Assembly (NCBI GenBank): GCA_021833045.1 | Contig: JAKBGP010000031.1 | Location: forward strand, 1-15,323 | Length of the DNA: 15,323 nt | Source: Thermoplasmata archaeon | GTDB taxonomy: Archaea; Thermoplasmatota; Thermoplasmata; Thermoplasmatales; Thermoplasmataceae | Reading direction: 5' to 3' | Part shown: piece after piece, positions 1-7,624 of the stretch | How positions within the stretch are numbered: the stretch's first letter is position 1 | Layout of the letters: the number at the start of each line of letters is the position of its first letter | Made by a program: the position numbers and the translations under genes | Notes under the pieces: model-generated | Told to the model about the DNA's origin: nothing | The model's input: the letters and a program-made list of their open reading frames with translations, nothing else | The model's database searches: none

Positions 1-1
1 A

Positions 2-646
2 CTTCCTGAACTTTATAAAAGGGCAGATTTCGTTGACTCTTTTTGTGATGATGGAGCATTCACGAAAGAAGAAACTTTTAATTTTTTCAAGAGGGCCAGT
101 GAGCTTGGTATGGCACTCAGGATTCATGCCGATGAAATTAAGGATGTGGGTGCACTTGATCTAGCGGATAAATTCTTGCTAAAATCAGTGGATCACCTCC
201 TTCACACATCCACAGAAAATATGGAAAGGATAAAAGGTAAGGATATAGTGGCTACAATTCTACCGGGGACAGCATTCTCACTGGGTGAGAAATATGTTGA
301 CAGCAGGGATTGGATAAACAGGCATATTCCAGTTGCAGTCGCTTCTGATATATCACCACTCAATCCAGTTACTGATATCAAGTTTCATGGAAATCTTGCC
401 ATACGTAACTGCTCTATGAGTCCGGAGGCATTGTTAAATGGTTTAACCACCATTCCGGCCCATTCTCTGGGACTTGATGGTGTCAAGGGAAATTTAAATC
501 ATGGAGCAGACGCAGATCTTCTTATTATTTCTGCAGGGGAGATAAGAGACATGTTTTACGACTGGACAAACACACAGGTTACAGTTATTCAGGAAGGTAA
601 AGTTCTGGATATGAAAAAAATTATGAGAAAAAGCATTAAACCCTGA
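2..646 (+). CDS. hutI: Imidazolonepropionase, C-terminal half (5' end outside the window)
   Basis: Imidazolonepropionase hydrolyses 4-imidazolone-5-propanoate to N-formimino-L-glutamate in cytosolic histidine degradation. The frame is open from base 2, so the gene begins upstream; the Met at base 110 is internal. The visible 214 residues are the C-terminal part of a family about 400 residues long. The family blocks appear in order: FCDDGAF (14-20), HADE (42-45, containing a zinc-binding His and the following catalytic Glu), DHLLH (64-68), LPGTAFSL (87-94) and ASDISPLNP (114-122, where Asp116 matches the last metal ligand). The HxH pair of the N-terminal half lies outside the window. The stop codon is 24 bases before the dph2 ATG on the same strand, so co-transcription is possible, although the pathways are unrelated. 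Other amidohydrolases share the fold, but FCDDGAF and HADE favour HutI. Confidence 0.9.
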   Translation, partial: LPELYKRADFVDSFCDDGAFTKEETFNFFKRASELGMALRIHADEIKDVGALDLADKFLLKSVDHLLHTSTENMERIKGKDIVATILPGTAFSLGEKYVDSRDWINRHIPVAVASDISPLNPVTDIKFHGNLAIRNCSMSPEALLNGLTTIPAHSLGLDGVKGNLNHGADADLLIISAGEIRDMFYDWTNTQVTVIQEGKVLDMKKIMRKSIKP

Positions 647-670
647 TCAGATATCTTTCTATTGGCATAC

Positions 671-1672
671 ATGGACCCAGGAAGGGTCATAGAGAGATTA
701 AAAGAAATAAAGGCAAAAAGAATATTATTGCAGTTACCTGACGGATTAAAACCCCATGTCTTCGATTACTTCAATGAACTTTCGAAGAATTTCAATGTAA
801 TTGTTAGTTCCTCTGGTTTCTACGGTGCCTGTGACACAGGGACTATGGATGAATGGAAGAACGTGGATGCAGTAGTTCAACTGGGTCATACAGAGATTCC
901 AAATGTAAATTATAAGGTACCAGTGATTTTCGAGGAATACATAAACGAGGATCATAGAAGCTTTAACGATCTTGATCTGACAGAATTAGAACGCAATAAT
1001 TATAAGAATATAAGTCTGGCATATTCCATACAGTATAGACAAAGTGCAGAAGAACTTTCTAAATTCCTTAAGGAAAAGGGATACAATGTAAGCATGGGAA
1101 AGCACGATAGCAGATTGAAATATGATGGGCAGTTACTTGGCTGTAACTTTAGCCCACTACACGATCAGGAAAGCAGGAATGATTGTCATATTATTGTATC
1201 CACAGGGGTATTTCATGCTCTTGGGGCACAACTATCTGTTGAAAAGGAGGTATTTATACTGGATATGAGTGAACCGTTCAGGCTCAGATCAATGAAAAGT
1301 GAGGCTGAGCGGCACATAAGAAGAAGATATGCCAATATGGCAAGGGCGCTTGAGGCTAAAAAATTCGTAGTAGCTGTAGACACAAAGGTTGGTCAGTACA
1401 GAATGAAACTTGCAGAAAAAATGATAAAAGAAATTCAGGACATGGGTAAAAGTGCAGTACTTGCATACTCTAACGAATCATCGCCAGTTGAATTTGAAAA
1501 CATGATGGCAGACTGCATAATCTTCACAGGGTGTCCAAGAGTTGCAACAGATGACTTTGAAAGATACAAGAGTCCCATTCTAACAGCACAGGAATTCAAC
1601 ATGATATTCAAGAAGAAAGGAAATGGGAAATATATCATGGATGAGATAGTTAATGTCGATACTATGCCCTGA
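671..1672 (+). CDS. dph2: Diphthamide biosynthesis enzyme Dph2 (2-(3-amino-3-carboxypropyl)histidine synthase)
   Basis: Archaeal Dph2 is a [4Fe-4S] enzyme that cleaves S-adenosylmethionine to a 3-amino-3-carboxypropyl radical. It attaches this group to the conserved histidine of elongation factor 2, the first step of diphthamide synthesis. The protein has the three repeated domains and the three widely spaced cluster cysteines of the family. Counting from an in-frame TTG at 662 these are Cys57 (YGACD), Cys161 (LLGCN) and Cys291 (TGCPRVATDD); subtract three for the ATG at 671. I prefer the ATG at 671 because neither start has a clear Shine-Dalgarno sequence and the TTG adds only MAY. Length (333 residues) is normal for archaeal Dph2. 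The 3' end overlaps the methylthiotransferase gene tail to tail by 11 bases. Confidence 0.93.
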   Translation: MDPGRVIERLKEIKAKRILLQLPDGLKPHVFDYFNELSKNFNVIVSSSGFYGACDTGTMDEWKNVDAVVQLGHTEIPNVNYKVPVIFEEYINEDHRSFNDLDLTELERNNYKNISLAYSIQYRQSAEELSKFLKEKGYNVSMGKHDSRLKYDGQLLGCNFSPLHDQESRNDCHIIVSTGVFHALGAQLSVEKEVFILDMSEPFRLRSMKSEAERHIRRRYANMARALEAKKFVVAVDTKVGQYRMKLAEKMIKEIQDMGKSAVLAYSNESSPVEFENMMADCIIFTGCPRVATDDFERYKSPILTAQEFNMIFKKKGNGKYIMDEIVNVDTMP

Positions 1673-2879
1673 GTTGTTTTCCTATTAAATATGTGGGTCC
1701 TGTTTCAACAATTTCAACATCTACCATGGAGTAAAGAGGTATTTCATTCTTCACCACAACAGGTCTGTAAGATTCATCTCTACCAATAACAGTTCCTGTC
1801 TTTCCCTGCTCGGTGATGAATATACTAATTTCTCTTTCAACGAACCTCGATTGATTTTCATTTAAAATTTCCTTATGAATCCTTGTATATTCCGCACTCC
1901 ATTTCTTTATGAGATTCGACTGGGGCATCTTCTTATTAAAATCTCTTGTATACTGTCTGGGAGAAAAGGTTGTAATATTAACTATATCTGGTCGACTTTT
2001 GTAAAGCAATTCACACGTCCTCTGGAAAGATTCCTCATCACTACCAGGGTAGCCAACGATTATGTCTGTAGAAAAAACCCCATCTTTAAACGCGTTTCTA
2101 AATTTTTCATTTATGTTATAATAAGAACTTACGGAATATTCCCTGTTCATTAGTTCAAGGATACGATCATCCCCATCCTGTACTGGTAAATGTAGAAATT
2201 TGAATACCTTCTCGTTCCTGTATGCTCTGATAAGATCATCAAGTATTTCCTCAGTATTTTTTGGTTCCATCATTCCTACTCTCAATTTGAAAAAAGAATC
2301 AATGGAGGCAATCTTTTTAATTAGATCTGGAAGCCTTATACCAATATCCTTACCATATGCTGCGGTATCAAGGGAACTTATTCTTATCTCTCTTTTTCCT
2401 CTTTCAAGTATCATTCCTATTTGATTGCATATCTTATCAGGAACTCTTGAAAGGAGTTTACCTCTTGCCACCCTTGAAATACAAAAATTGCAATTCCCTG
2501 TGCAGCCCTGGTTAATTGGTACTCCATCAAGAATCGAAGGTTCTTTTATCTCTATATCGTCCATATCTCCCTTGTATAGGGATCTGAACTCACTTTGACT
2601 GATTACATTCACATTTTTTTCTATAAGAGTACCAGATGATATGGGAGGCAAACACCCAATAACTGTAGTCTGTCCAAGTTCTGAAAGATAACCGATTCTC
2701 TCCAGCATCTTATTTTCTGTTTTTTTAATAACAACGCAGGTTCCTATTACCCTCAGATCCGCATCCTCAGGATCCTGTGTTATTTTGTCTCCATCTCCCA
2801 TTATTTTGTTGACATATAGTCCTGTCTCAGATTTTTCCTGAGTGCAGCCATACGATTCAACATAAATCTTCCTTGACAT
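1662..2879 (-). CDS. Archaeal MiaB-like tRNA methylthiotransferase (t6A37 to ms2t6A37)
   Basis: This radical-SAM methylthiotransferase is of the archaeal/eukaryotic e-MtaB (CDKAL1-like) branch. It is expected to add a methylthio group to N6-threonylcarbamoyladenosine at position 37 of tRNAs reading ANN codons. The order is an N-terminal UPF0004 domain with Cys12, Cys48 and Cys76 for the second iron-sulfur cluster, then the radical-SAM CxxxCxxC motif (Cys126, Cys130, Cys133) within NQGCTGNCNFC, and a C-terminal TRAM-like RNA-binding domain from about residue 345. The 405-residue length is typical. The ATG at 2879 has a TATA-like TTTTAA about 28 bases upstream, suggesting a leaderless transcript. 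The assignment to the ms2t6A branch rather than bacterial MiaB (i6A) is inferred from the archaeal setting and the short form; the exact tRNA target is not visible. Confidence 0.9.
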   Translation of the reverse strand: MSRKIYVESYGCTQEKSETGLYVNKIMGDGDKITQDPEDADLRVIGTCVVIKKTENKMLERIGYLSELGQTTVIGCLPPISSGTLIEKNVNVISQSEFRSLYKGDMDDIEIKEPSILDGVPINQGCTGNCNFCISRVARGKLLSRVPDKICNQIGMILERGKREIRISSLDTAAYGKDIGIRLPDLIKKIASIDSFFKLRVGMMEPKNTEEILDDLIRAYRNEKVFKFLHLPVQDGDDRILELMNREYSVSSYYNINEKFRNAFKDGVFSTDIIVGYPGSDEESFQRTCELLYKSRPDIVNITTFSPRQYTRDFNKKMPQSNLIKKWSAEYTRIHKEILNENQSRFVEREISIFITEQGKTGTVIGRDESYRPVVVKNEIPLYSMVDVEIVETGPTYLIGKQLRA

Positions 2880-2902
2880 CTATTTATGGGAATTTTGATT
2901 AC

Positions 2903-2912
2903 CGTTAAAAGT
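2903..2912 (-). promoter_or_regulatory. TATA-like element for the methylthiotransferase gene
   Basis: On the minus strand this reads ACTTTTAACG and is centred about 28 bases upstream of the ATG at 2879, the spacing expected for a leaderless archaeal transcript. The 79-base gap after the amidohydrolase stop also allows read-through from that gene. Confidence 0.4.
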
Positions 2913-2958
2913 TTTTATTTTTAAAAAGTGTTTTATGAAACTATTTACAAACACAGTT

Positions 2959-4092
2959 TCAGTTCTCTTCATGAACAAGTTTCCCCTCACCAAATACAAA
3001 TTTCGGATAGGCGTCCAGTTCAAATGGATCCTTGTTCCACACGGAAAATGAAGCAAGCTTGCCCTTTTCAACAGTTCCGAGGTCCTTAAGACCTAGAATC
3101 TCTGCCGGGCGAGATGAGACATAGGAAATGCACTGTTCTTTAGTGGCACCAAATCTCATGAAATGTCTGGTAGTTAGGAAGAGTGTTCTCTGGAGTATAA
3201 CTGGATGATCTGATATAAGAGAGAACCTTACACCAGAATTCTGTACAAGTCCAACATTTCTCCAGGATTCATGCTTTAATTCTACCTTATACGGATGGGA
3301 ATCAAGTGGACCATAAACCAGAGAAAGGTCCCTCCTCTTTATTTCGTCAAAAATATCTTTGCTGTGAAAATCCATTCCGTGATTAATTATTGGTTTAATC
3401 CCGAATTTATCAACGAGTGACATTAAGAACAGGGCATCATCTTCCTTATGAAGATGGCACATAATTCTATATTCCCCCTTTATTAGTTTTATGAGGAATT
3501 CCGTCTCCACATCAATTTCATCCAGGGTCTTCTTTCCACTATCCAGAAGGTTTGATGCTTTCTGTGCCATGGTGAATTTTTCTCTTATGATAGCACCTAC
3601 ACCCATTCTTGTGGTTGGTCTCTTTCCCTTCCATTCAGTGGTGCTTCTCGGGTTGTATCCAAGTGCCATCTTAACCCCAATATCAGTTACCAGTGCATCT
3701 TTTATATTGGAAGAAAAATTTCTTATGAGTGACCCCATTCCACCTATAATATTTCCGCTTCCTGGAAGTACAACAGAGTACAAAACACCACTCTCAACAG
3801 ATTCTCTAAATGCATGATCATCCATGTATACGCCATCAACAGCTCTTCCCAGTGGAATCATTGAGTCAAGCTTATCATTCGCTTCACTTTCTGATCCTGG
3901 TTCTCCTGCCCTGTCAAGCCCTATATGGCTGTGTGGATCTATGAAGGCAGGCGTAACTATGCCCTCTGCAACAATATCACACTCAGGCTTCTTCTGTGAA
4001 ATATTTCTTATTGTGGTACCATCAAATTCAATATACACATCTTTTTGCGATGACCTTCCGTCATAGAGTAAATTTGCCTTTACTGCTTTCAT
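2959..4092 (-). CDS. Metal-dependent amidohydrolase, imidazolonepropionase-like superfamily
   Basis: This 377-residue protein has the amidohydrolase TIM-barrel metal signature: PAFIDPHSHIGLD with His54 and His56, a candidate bridging Lys141 (GVKMALGYNPR), CHLH (213-215), NHGMDFH (238-243) and the distal acid in SDHPV (Asp295). The N-terminal strands and the final KGKLASFSVWNKDPF segment (about 345-360) form the usual composite beta-sandwich. The best family match is the imidazolonepropionase-like or deaminase-like group (COG1228 type), with a glycine-rich GSGNIIGG stretch (111-118). The substrate is unknown. It is clearly distinct from the true hutI at the start of the window and not clustered with it. 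A TATA-like TATTAAAT lies about 27 bases before the ATG, consistent with leaderless expression. The methylthiotransferase gene follows 79 bases downstream on the same strand. Confidence 0.85.
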   Translation of the reverse strand: MKAVKANLLYDGRSSQKDVYIEFDGTTIRNISQKKPECDIVAEGIVTPAFIDPHSHIGLDRAGEPGSESEANDKLDSMIPLGRAVDGVYMDDHAFRESVESGVLYSVVLPGSGNIIGGMGSLIRNFSSNIKDALVTDIGVKMALGYNPRSTTEWKGKRPTTRMGVGAIIREKFTMAQKASNLLDSGKKTLDEIDVETEFLIKLIKGEYRIMCHLHKEDDALFLMSLVDKFGIKPIINHGMDFHSKDIFDEIKRRDLSLVYGPLDSHPYKVELKHESWRNVGLVQNSGVRFSLISDHPVILQRTLFLTTRHFMRFGATKEQCISYVSSRPAEILGLKDLGTVEKGKLASFSVWNKDPFELDAYPKFVFGEGKLVHEEN

Positions 4093-4115
4093 ATTTTATG
4101 GGATAAGACTAATAG

Positions 4116-4125
4116 ATTTAATATT
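4116..4125 (-). promoter_or_regulatory. TATA-like box for the amidohydrolase gene
   Basis: The minus strand reads AATATTAAAT. It is centred about 28 bases upstream of the ATG at 4092, so the predicted transcript start falls at or next to the start codon. It lies in the 129-base divergent intergenic region shared with the methyltransferase gene. Confidence 0.5.
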
Positions 4126-4180
4126 ATCGCAGAGCACGAAATTCTAATATACAATGGAGAGAAAGAAATAGAAGGTCATT

Positions 4181-4194
4181 TTAAAATATATATT
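4181..4194 (+). promoter_or_regulatory. TATA-like box for the methyltransferase gene
   Basis: TTAAAATATATATT is centred about 34 bases before the ATG at 4222. It would start a transcript with a very short leader of around 8 bases. No Shine-Dalgarno sequence is visible upstream of the ATG beyond a weak AGGAT. Confidence 0.4.
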
Positions 4195-4221
4195 TCTAAT
4201 TTCCACTTAGGATCAAATATA

Positions 4222-4830
4222 ATGCAAAAGAAAGATGATAGAACCATTAAGGCATACGATATATATAGTGAGGTATACGATGCTGAAACGGCTGATTTCT
4301 GGGATGGGTTTCCTAAAGACATAATTCAAGACTTTAAGAGTAATTTAAAAGGCAGTAGGGTTGTTGATCTTGGAAGCGGTCCCGGCAGAGATGCTGTTCT
4401 TCTAAGAGAAGTAGGACTGGATGTATTATGTGTAGACGCATCGGCTAAAATGGCGGAACAGACACGTAAGAAAGGATTCACAACCATAATTTCTGATTTG
4501 AGAGACCTTAAACTGGATATGTCTGGATATGATGGAGTTTGGGCGTATTCTTCGTTGATACACATCTCTTTTGAAGAATCAAGGAAACTTCTCATGAAAT
4601 TATCTGAAAGCATGAATGAAGGGACAGTTATGTTACTCGGTTTAATCAGGGGAGAAAGAAACGAAGAAAGAAAAATGGGCGATTCAAATTATGTAAGATA
4701 TTTTGAGATGTACACAGAGGACAAGATCAGGGATTTACTGAAAGGAACTCATTTTGAAACTGTGGAAATGAAAACGTATCAGCCTAAAAACCATGTATAC
4801 ATGAACTACCTTCTGAAACTAAAAAAATAG
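4222..4830 (+). CDS. Class I SAM-dependent methyltransferase, substrate unknown
   Basis: This is a 202-residue Rossmann-fold methyltransferase. Motif I is VVDLGSGPGRDAVLL (47-61), which binds the methionine part of S-adenosylmethionine. The acidic residue ending strand 2 is Asp72 (CVDAS), contacting the ribose. SDLRDL (91-96) forms the adenine pocket, and VWAYSSLIHI (106-115) replaces the motif IV strand. The sequence resembles the small UbiE/TehB-like methyltransferases, but nothing identifies the acceptor. There is no membrane segment or fused domain, so a cytosolic small-molecule or metalloid methyltransferase is possible but unproven. It is transcribed alone, divergent from the amidohydrolase and convergent with aspA, whose stop codon is only 49 bases away. 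Confidence 0.85.
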   Translation: MQKKDDRTIKAYDIYSEVYDAETADFWDGFPKDIIQDFKSNLKGSRVVDLGSGPGRDAVLLREVGLDVLCVDASAKMAEQTRKKGFTTIISDLRDLKLDMSGYDGVWAYSSLIHISFEESRKLLMKLSESMNEGTVMLLGLIRGERNEERKMGDSNYVRYFEMYTEDKIRDLLKGTHFETVEMKTYQPKNHVYMNYLLKLKK

Positions 4831-4839
4831 GGAATTCGG

Positions 4840-4873
4840 AGAATTTGGGAGAAAATGATAAATTCCAAATTCT
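4840..4873. terminator. Inverted repeat between convergent genes, likely bidirectional terminator
   Basis: AGAATTTGG (4840-4848) and CCAAATTCT (4865-4873) are perfect 9-base inverted repeats with a 16-base loop. They fill the 49-base gap between the stop codons of the methyltransferase and aspA. A hairpin here would form in both transcripts. Whether it terminates or stabilises 3' ends is inferred from position. Confidence 0.55.
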
Positions 4874-4879
4874 TTAGAA

Positions 4880-6244
4880 TCACTTTCCTGTCATTATCTT
4901 TGTGTACTGTTCCTCAGTTATCTTTCCCGTTTTTAATGCTACTTCCTTTATTGACTTGTGTGTATCAAGAGCCTCTCTGACCACTTTTGCTACAGTATCG
5001 TATCCAAGAACGGGGTTCAACAGTGCTGCTGATCCGAAACTTTTTGAGAGATGTTCATTACATGCCTCTTCGTTCACATTTATACCATCAATCAGCAATG
5101 TTCTGAACATCTTCATTCCGTTTGTCATTATATCAAGGGACCTTGATAGTTCATAGTCAATGTTTGGCATCATCACGTTAAGTTCGAGCTGTCCCGCCTG
5201 AACTGACAGATTCAGTGCCTGTTGGGCTCCTATGGTTGAATGGCAAATCATGTTCATTGCCTCTGCTATTGAAGGGTTTATCTTTCCAGGCATAATGGAA
5301 GATCCCTGCTGTACTGCGGGAATAAATATCTCATGAAGTCCTGCCCCAGGTCCGGAATACATTAATCTTATATCATTCGCCATTTTGTTTATATCAAGAG
5401 CATTAACCGCTATGGCATTCATCATCCTTGCAAAATCAGACTGGAATTCCATTATTCCAGGTAAATTATCGCTTGGTCTGAAGTTGAATCCAGTGAAACT
5501 CGATATTTCTTTAACAATCTCCTCTTTGTATCCTTTTGGTGTATTTATACCGGTACCGGTTGCGGTGCCACCGATGTTCAGTTCAAGAACAAAATCTATG
5601 GCATTCTCAAAATCCTTCAGGTTTTTCTTCAACGTGTAGGCGTATGCAGAAAATTCCATTCCAAGTGTAACAGGGGCCGCGTCCTGAAGATGCGTTCTTC
5701 CTGGTTTCTTGCTGTTCTTAAACTGTTCGGCCTTTTTTTCCATTGATTTTATAAGATTCTTGATTTCATCAATATATCTTTCAGCCTTCATTATGGCACT
5801 GATCCTCATCATGGTAGGATAGGAGTCGTTTGTTGATTGACTCATGTTAACGTGATCGTTAGGATGAAGATACTGATATTCTCCCTTTTTCTTCCCCCAC
5901 AACTCCAATGCAACGTTTGCTATAACCTCATTTGCATTCATGTTGAATGAAGTTCCAGCTCCAGCCTGATAAACGTCAATTACAAACTGTGAGTCATATT
6001 TGCCTGATAGTACCTCATCGGCAGCCTTTACAATATACTCCTTTTTATCATCAGGAAGAGCTTTAAGTTTGTTGTTGGCAATTGCAGCAGATCTCTTCAC
6101 AATTGTCATTGACCTTATATGATCTCTATCCTCAACGATTCCAGAAATTTGGAAGTTATTCATTGCACGGAACGTGTTTATTCCGTAATATTCATTATCT
6201 TCAATCTTTACTTCACCTATTACATCCCTTTCAATTCTTGACAT
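4880..6244 (-). CDS. aspA: Aspartate ammonia-lyase (aspartase)
   Basis: Aspartase reversibly deaminates L-aspartate to fumarate and ammonia, linking amino-acid catabolism to the citric acid cycle; the active form is a tetramer. Counting from the ATG at 6244 (454 residues), the superfamily blocks are YQAGAGTSFNMNANEVIAN (92-110), the HPNDHVNMSQSTNDSYPT region (127-144), GRTHLQDAAP (182-191) and the catalytic-loop signature GSSIMPGKINP (314-324). KGEYQYLHPNDHVN and AGQLELNVM resemble aspartases more than class II fumarases, although the GK of the signature is also found in fumarases, so fumarase remains the main alternative. An in-frame TTG at 6265 would add seven residues. I prefer the ATG because TTTTAATT lies about 24 bases upstream, fitting a leaderless transcript. 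A second TATA-like ATATAAGC sits further upstream. Confidence 0.88.
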   Translation of the reverse strand: MSRIERDVIGEVKIEDNEYYGINTFRAMNNFQISGIVEDRDHIRSMTIVKRSAAIANNKLKALPDDKKEYIVKAADEVLSGKYDSQFVIDVYQAGAGTSFNMNANEVIANVALELWGKKKGEYQYLHPNDHVNMSQSTNDSYPTMMRISAIMKAERYIDEIKNLIKSMEKKAEQFKNSKKPGRTHLQDAAPVTLGMEFSAYAYTLKKNLKDFENAIDFVLELNIGGTATGTGINTPKGYKEEIVKEISSFTGFNFRPSDNLPGIMEFQSDFARMMNAIAVNALDINKMANDIRLMYSGPGAGLHEIFIPAVQQGSSIMPGKINPSIAEAMNMICHSTIGAQQALNLSVQAGQLELNVMMPNIDYELSRSLDIMTNGMKMFRTLLIDGINVNEEACNEHLSKSFGSAALLNPVLGYDTVAKVVREALDTHKSIKEVALKTGKITEEQYTKIMTGK

Positions 6245-6262
6245 ATATTGATATTGCAAACT

Positions 6263-6272
6263 CAATTAAAAG
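6263..6272 (-). promoter_or_regulatory. TATA-like box for aspA
   Basis: The minus strand reads GCTTTTAATT, about 24 bases before the ATG at 6244. ATATAAGC (about 6283-6290) and TTATAAAA (6293-6300) are alternatives slightly farther upstream that would give a short leader. The real start site needs transcript mapping. Confidence 0.35.
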
Positions 6273-6300
6273 CATTTCAAAAGCTTATATTGTTTTATAA

Positions 6301-6700
6301 CACCCACAGTTGCTTGAATGAAGTAATATGAATCTATTAATTCCTAAAAATATACACACATCTAATGGGAAACTAATTTTTTTAATGAAAAGTTTTTAAA
6401 ACTTCTGTGATTAATATGCACTCAGAATAGTTTCATTAGTGCTGATCAAGAAGTATTTCGGACTCATTAAGTGATCGTTCATTGAGAATATGAACCATTC
6501 ACGGGAAGACAAAGAATGATATAAGAGAAAAAAATAAGTGAAGTAAATCATTCACCAATCATTCCTTGATTCGAAGAAAAGTCAACAATAGTTAAACTTC
6601 CAAGAATTTATATTCAGTTCTCCACATTTCAGGAAATCAAATGATTAAATATGTAACATAAAGCCACCTTTGCCTCTTCGTGCAAATTAAGATATTTACA
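6301..6700. other. Intergenic region with no recognisable gene
   Basis: I find no coding frame with a plausible start on either strand in this AT-rich stretch between aspA and the universal stress protein gene. It contains short repeats: AATCATTC occurs twice in tandem (6546-6553 and 6557-6564), and GAATGAT (6514-6520) is complementary to either copy. AAGTTTTTAAAACTT near 6390-6404 is an imperfect palindrome. TCATTAAGTGAT (6464-6475) recurs at 8232-8243. None of these is enough to name an element; it could be decayed sequence. Confidence 0.5.
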
Positions 6701-6719
6701 CCTGCCATTTCTAGACAGG
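6701..6719 (-). terminator. Hairpin just downstream of the universal stress protein gene
   Basis: Read on the minus strand, CCTGTC and GGCAGG pair as a six-base stem with one G-U and a seven-base loop, starting about nine bases after the stop codon. A T-rich stretch follows. The position suggests transcript termination or 3'-end protection. Confidence 0.4.
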
Positions 6720-6728
6720 GAGTGGATC

Positions 6729-7181
6729 TTACCTTACAATCAACACAGATACAGGAGAATCAGCAGATACTCTCTCAGAAACTGAACCGGTAAAAATACC
6801 TCTCCTGAATCCGTGTTTCTTATTACCCATCACTACAAGATCAGGTTTTTCCTCATTTATGTTCCTGAGTATTTCATCAACTGGGTTTCCAAGTACAGCC
6901 TTATCTGTAATCTTTGCCATACAGTCTCCCTTGGTGTCATGGACCAGAGTGTTGAGTCTTTCACTCACTGCCTTCAGGTTATCCTGATCATCATCGATTA
7001 ACGTCTCGTTTGCGCCGGTAAAATCTCCTATCGGGGTGGGTATGGGCCTTAACACACTTATAACAACCAGTTCACACCCAGGAATCTGGGAAGATAGCGA
7101 ATAAGCAAAGTCCAATGCCTTTTTTGACTCATCAGAAAAGTCGACTGTACAAAGGATTTTTTTAATTTTTAATTGAGTCAT
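6729..7181 (-). CDS. Universal stress protein, UspA family, single domain
   Basis: Universal stress proteins are small cytosolic alpha/beta proteins, usually dimeric, that bind ATP or related nucleotides and are tied to stress survival. The 150 residues form one complete domain. The first strand is KKILCTVDFSDESKKAL (7-23), with Asp14 in the usual nucleotide-contacting place. The C-terminal phosphate loop is MGNKKHGFRRGIFTGSVSE (118-136), close to the ATP-binding type G-x2-G-x9-G-S/T but with four residues between the first two glycines. The last strand is PVSVLIV. The ATG at 7181 is supported by GGTGAT three bases upstream, complementary to the archaeal 16S rRNA 3' end, so this gene is not strictly leaderless. 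It is divergent from tRNA-Ser. The specific stress is unknown. Confidence 0.9.
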   Translation of the reverse strand: MTQLKIKKILCTVDFSDESKKALDFAYSLSSQIPGCELVVISVLRPIPTPIGDFTGANETLIDDDQDNLKAVSERLNTLVHDTKGDCMAKITDKAVLGNPVDEILRNINEEKPDLVVMGNKKHGFRRGIFTGSVSERVSADSPVSVLIVR

Positions 7182-7210
7182 GTAATCACCATTATATCAT
7201 AACCTAAGGA

Positions 7211-7220
7211 TATATAAATA
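7211..7220 (-). promoter_or_regulatory. TATA-like box for the universal stress protein gene
   Basis: The minus strand reads TATTTATATA, centred about 34 bases upstream of the ATG at 7181. The predicted start leaves a leader of roughly eight bases that just includes the GGTGAT ribosome-binding site. Confidence 0.45.
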
Positions 7221-7265
7221 CAATGCCATATATGTTATCTATAGCCCTCAACTTAATTCTCTAAA

Positions 7266-7275
7266 GTAATAAATA
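7266..7275 (+). promoter_or_regulatory. TATA-like box for tRNA-Ser
   Basis: GTAATAAATA is centred about 27 bases upstream of the first base of the tRNA, the usual archaeal distance for TBP/TFB-driven tRNA transcription. Confidence 0.45.
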
Positions 7276-7297
7276 TGTTAAAACAATTGAGGTACAA

Positions 7298-7380
7298 GCT
7301 GGGATAGCCTAGCCTGGTAAGGCGCAAGTCTGGAAAGCTTGTGCTCCTGTAGCTCGGGAGTTCGAATCTCCCTCCCAGCG
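7298..7380 (+). tRNA. tRNA-Ser(GGA)
   Basis: This is a class II tRNA of 83 bases that folds fully by eye. The acceptor stem is GCTGGGA with TCCCAGC, followed by discriminator G. The D stem is GCCT with AGGC (loop AGCCTGGTA). The anticodon stem is CAAGT with GCTTG, closed by one G-U pair, around loop CTGGAAA, so the anticodon at 7332-7334 is GGA (serine, UCU/UCC). The long variable arm TGCTCCTGTAGCTC has a GCT/AGC stem, and the T arm is GGGAG, TTCGAAT, CTCCC. The discriminator G and long variable arm both fit serine. CCA is not encoded and there is no intron. T-rich sequence follows. The gene lies at the left edge of the accessory stretch, though no duplicated 3' end was found that would mark an integration. 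Confidence 0.97.
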
Positions 7381-7624
7381 CTTTATGAAATTTCTGATAT
7401 TATTTTTACTATGGGTTCAGAGCCAACAATTTAACCCTCTTTGAAGGTGAGATATCCCTAATCAAATCCCTATAATTTGAAGATATGGATATATGTAGCT
7501 TAAACTGAAAAGGATTACGTTTGTTTGATTAGAACTTCAGACTTAGGTAATCATTGTTAAGTTCAAAATATAAGAATTCAGTTTTAAATTATTAGTTGGA
7601 GACTACAGGTTACGTAACAAAATT

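Noticed and set aside
1245..1267. Internal GGAGGT followed by an in-frame ATG in dph2, as a second translation start
   Set aside because: The spacing to the ATG is too long, and the fragment would lack two of the three cluster cysteines. The GGAGGT is explained by the Glu-Val codons of a conserved region.
4880..6244. Class II fumarase instead of aspartase
   Set aside because: GSSIMPGK-x-NP and GRTHLQDA occur in both, but KGEYQYLHPNDHVN and the AGQLELNVM region match aspartases better. Fumarase is kept only as an alternative.
6301..6700. Transposase or other pseudogene in the gap between aspA and the stress protein gene
   Set aside because: Translations on both strands are broken every 10-25 codons, with no recognisable motif and no long repairable frame, unlike the 7625-8166 region.
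7356..7380. tRNA-Ser 3' end as an integration attachment site for the island
   Set aside because: No second copy of the T-arm and acceptor sequence and no integrase gene were seen in the window. An attachment role would need a repeat outside it.
7385..7444. Plus-strand mini-ORF MKFLILFLLWVQSQQFNPL just after the tRNA
   Set aside because: It is only 19 codons, has no ribosome-binding site and lies directly against the mature tRNA end. Its hydrophobic composition is what AT-rich sequence gives by chance.
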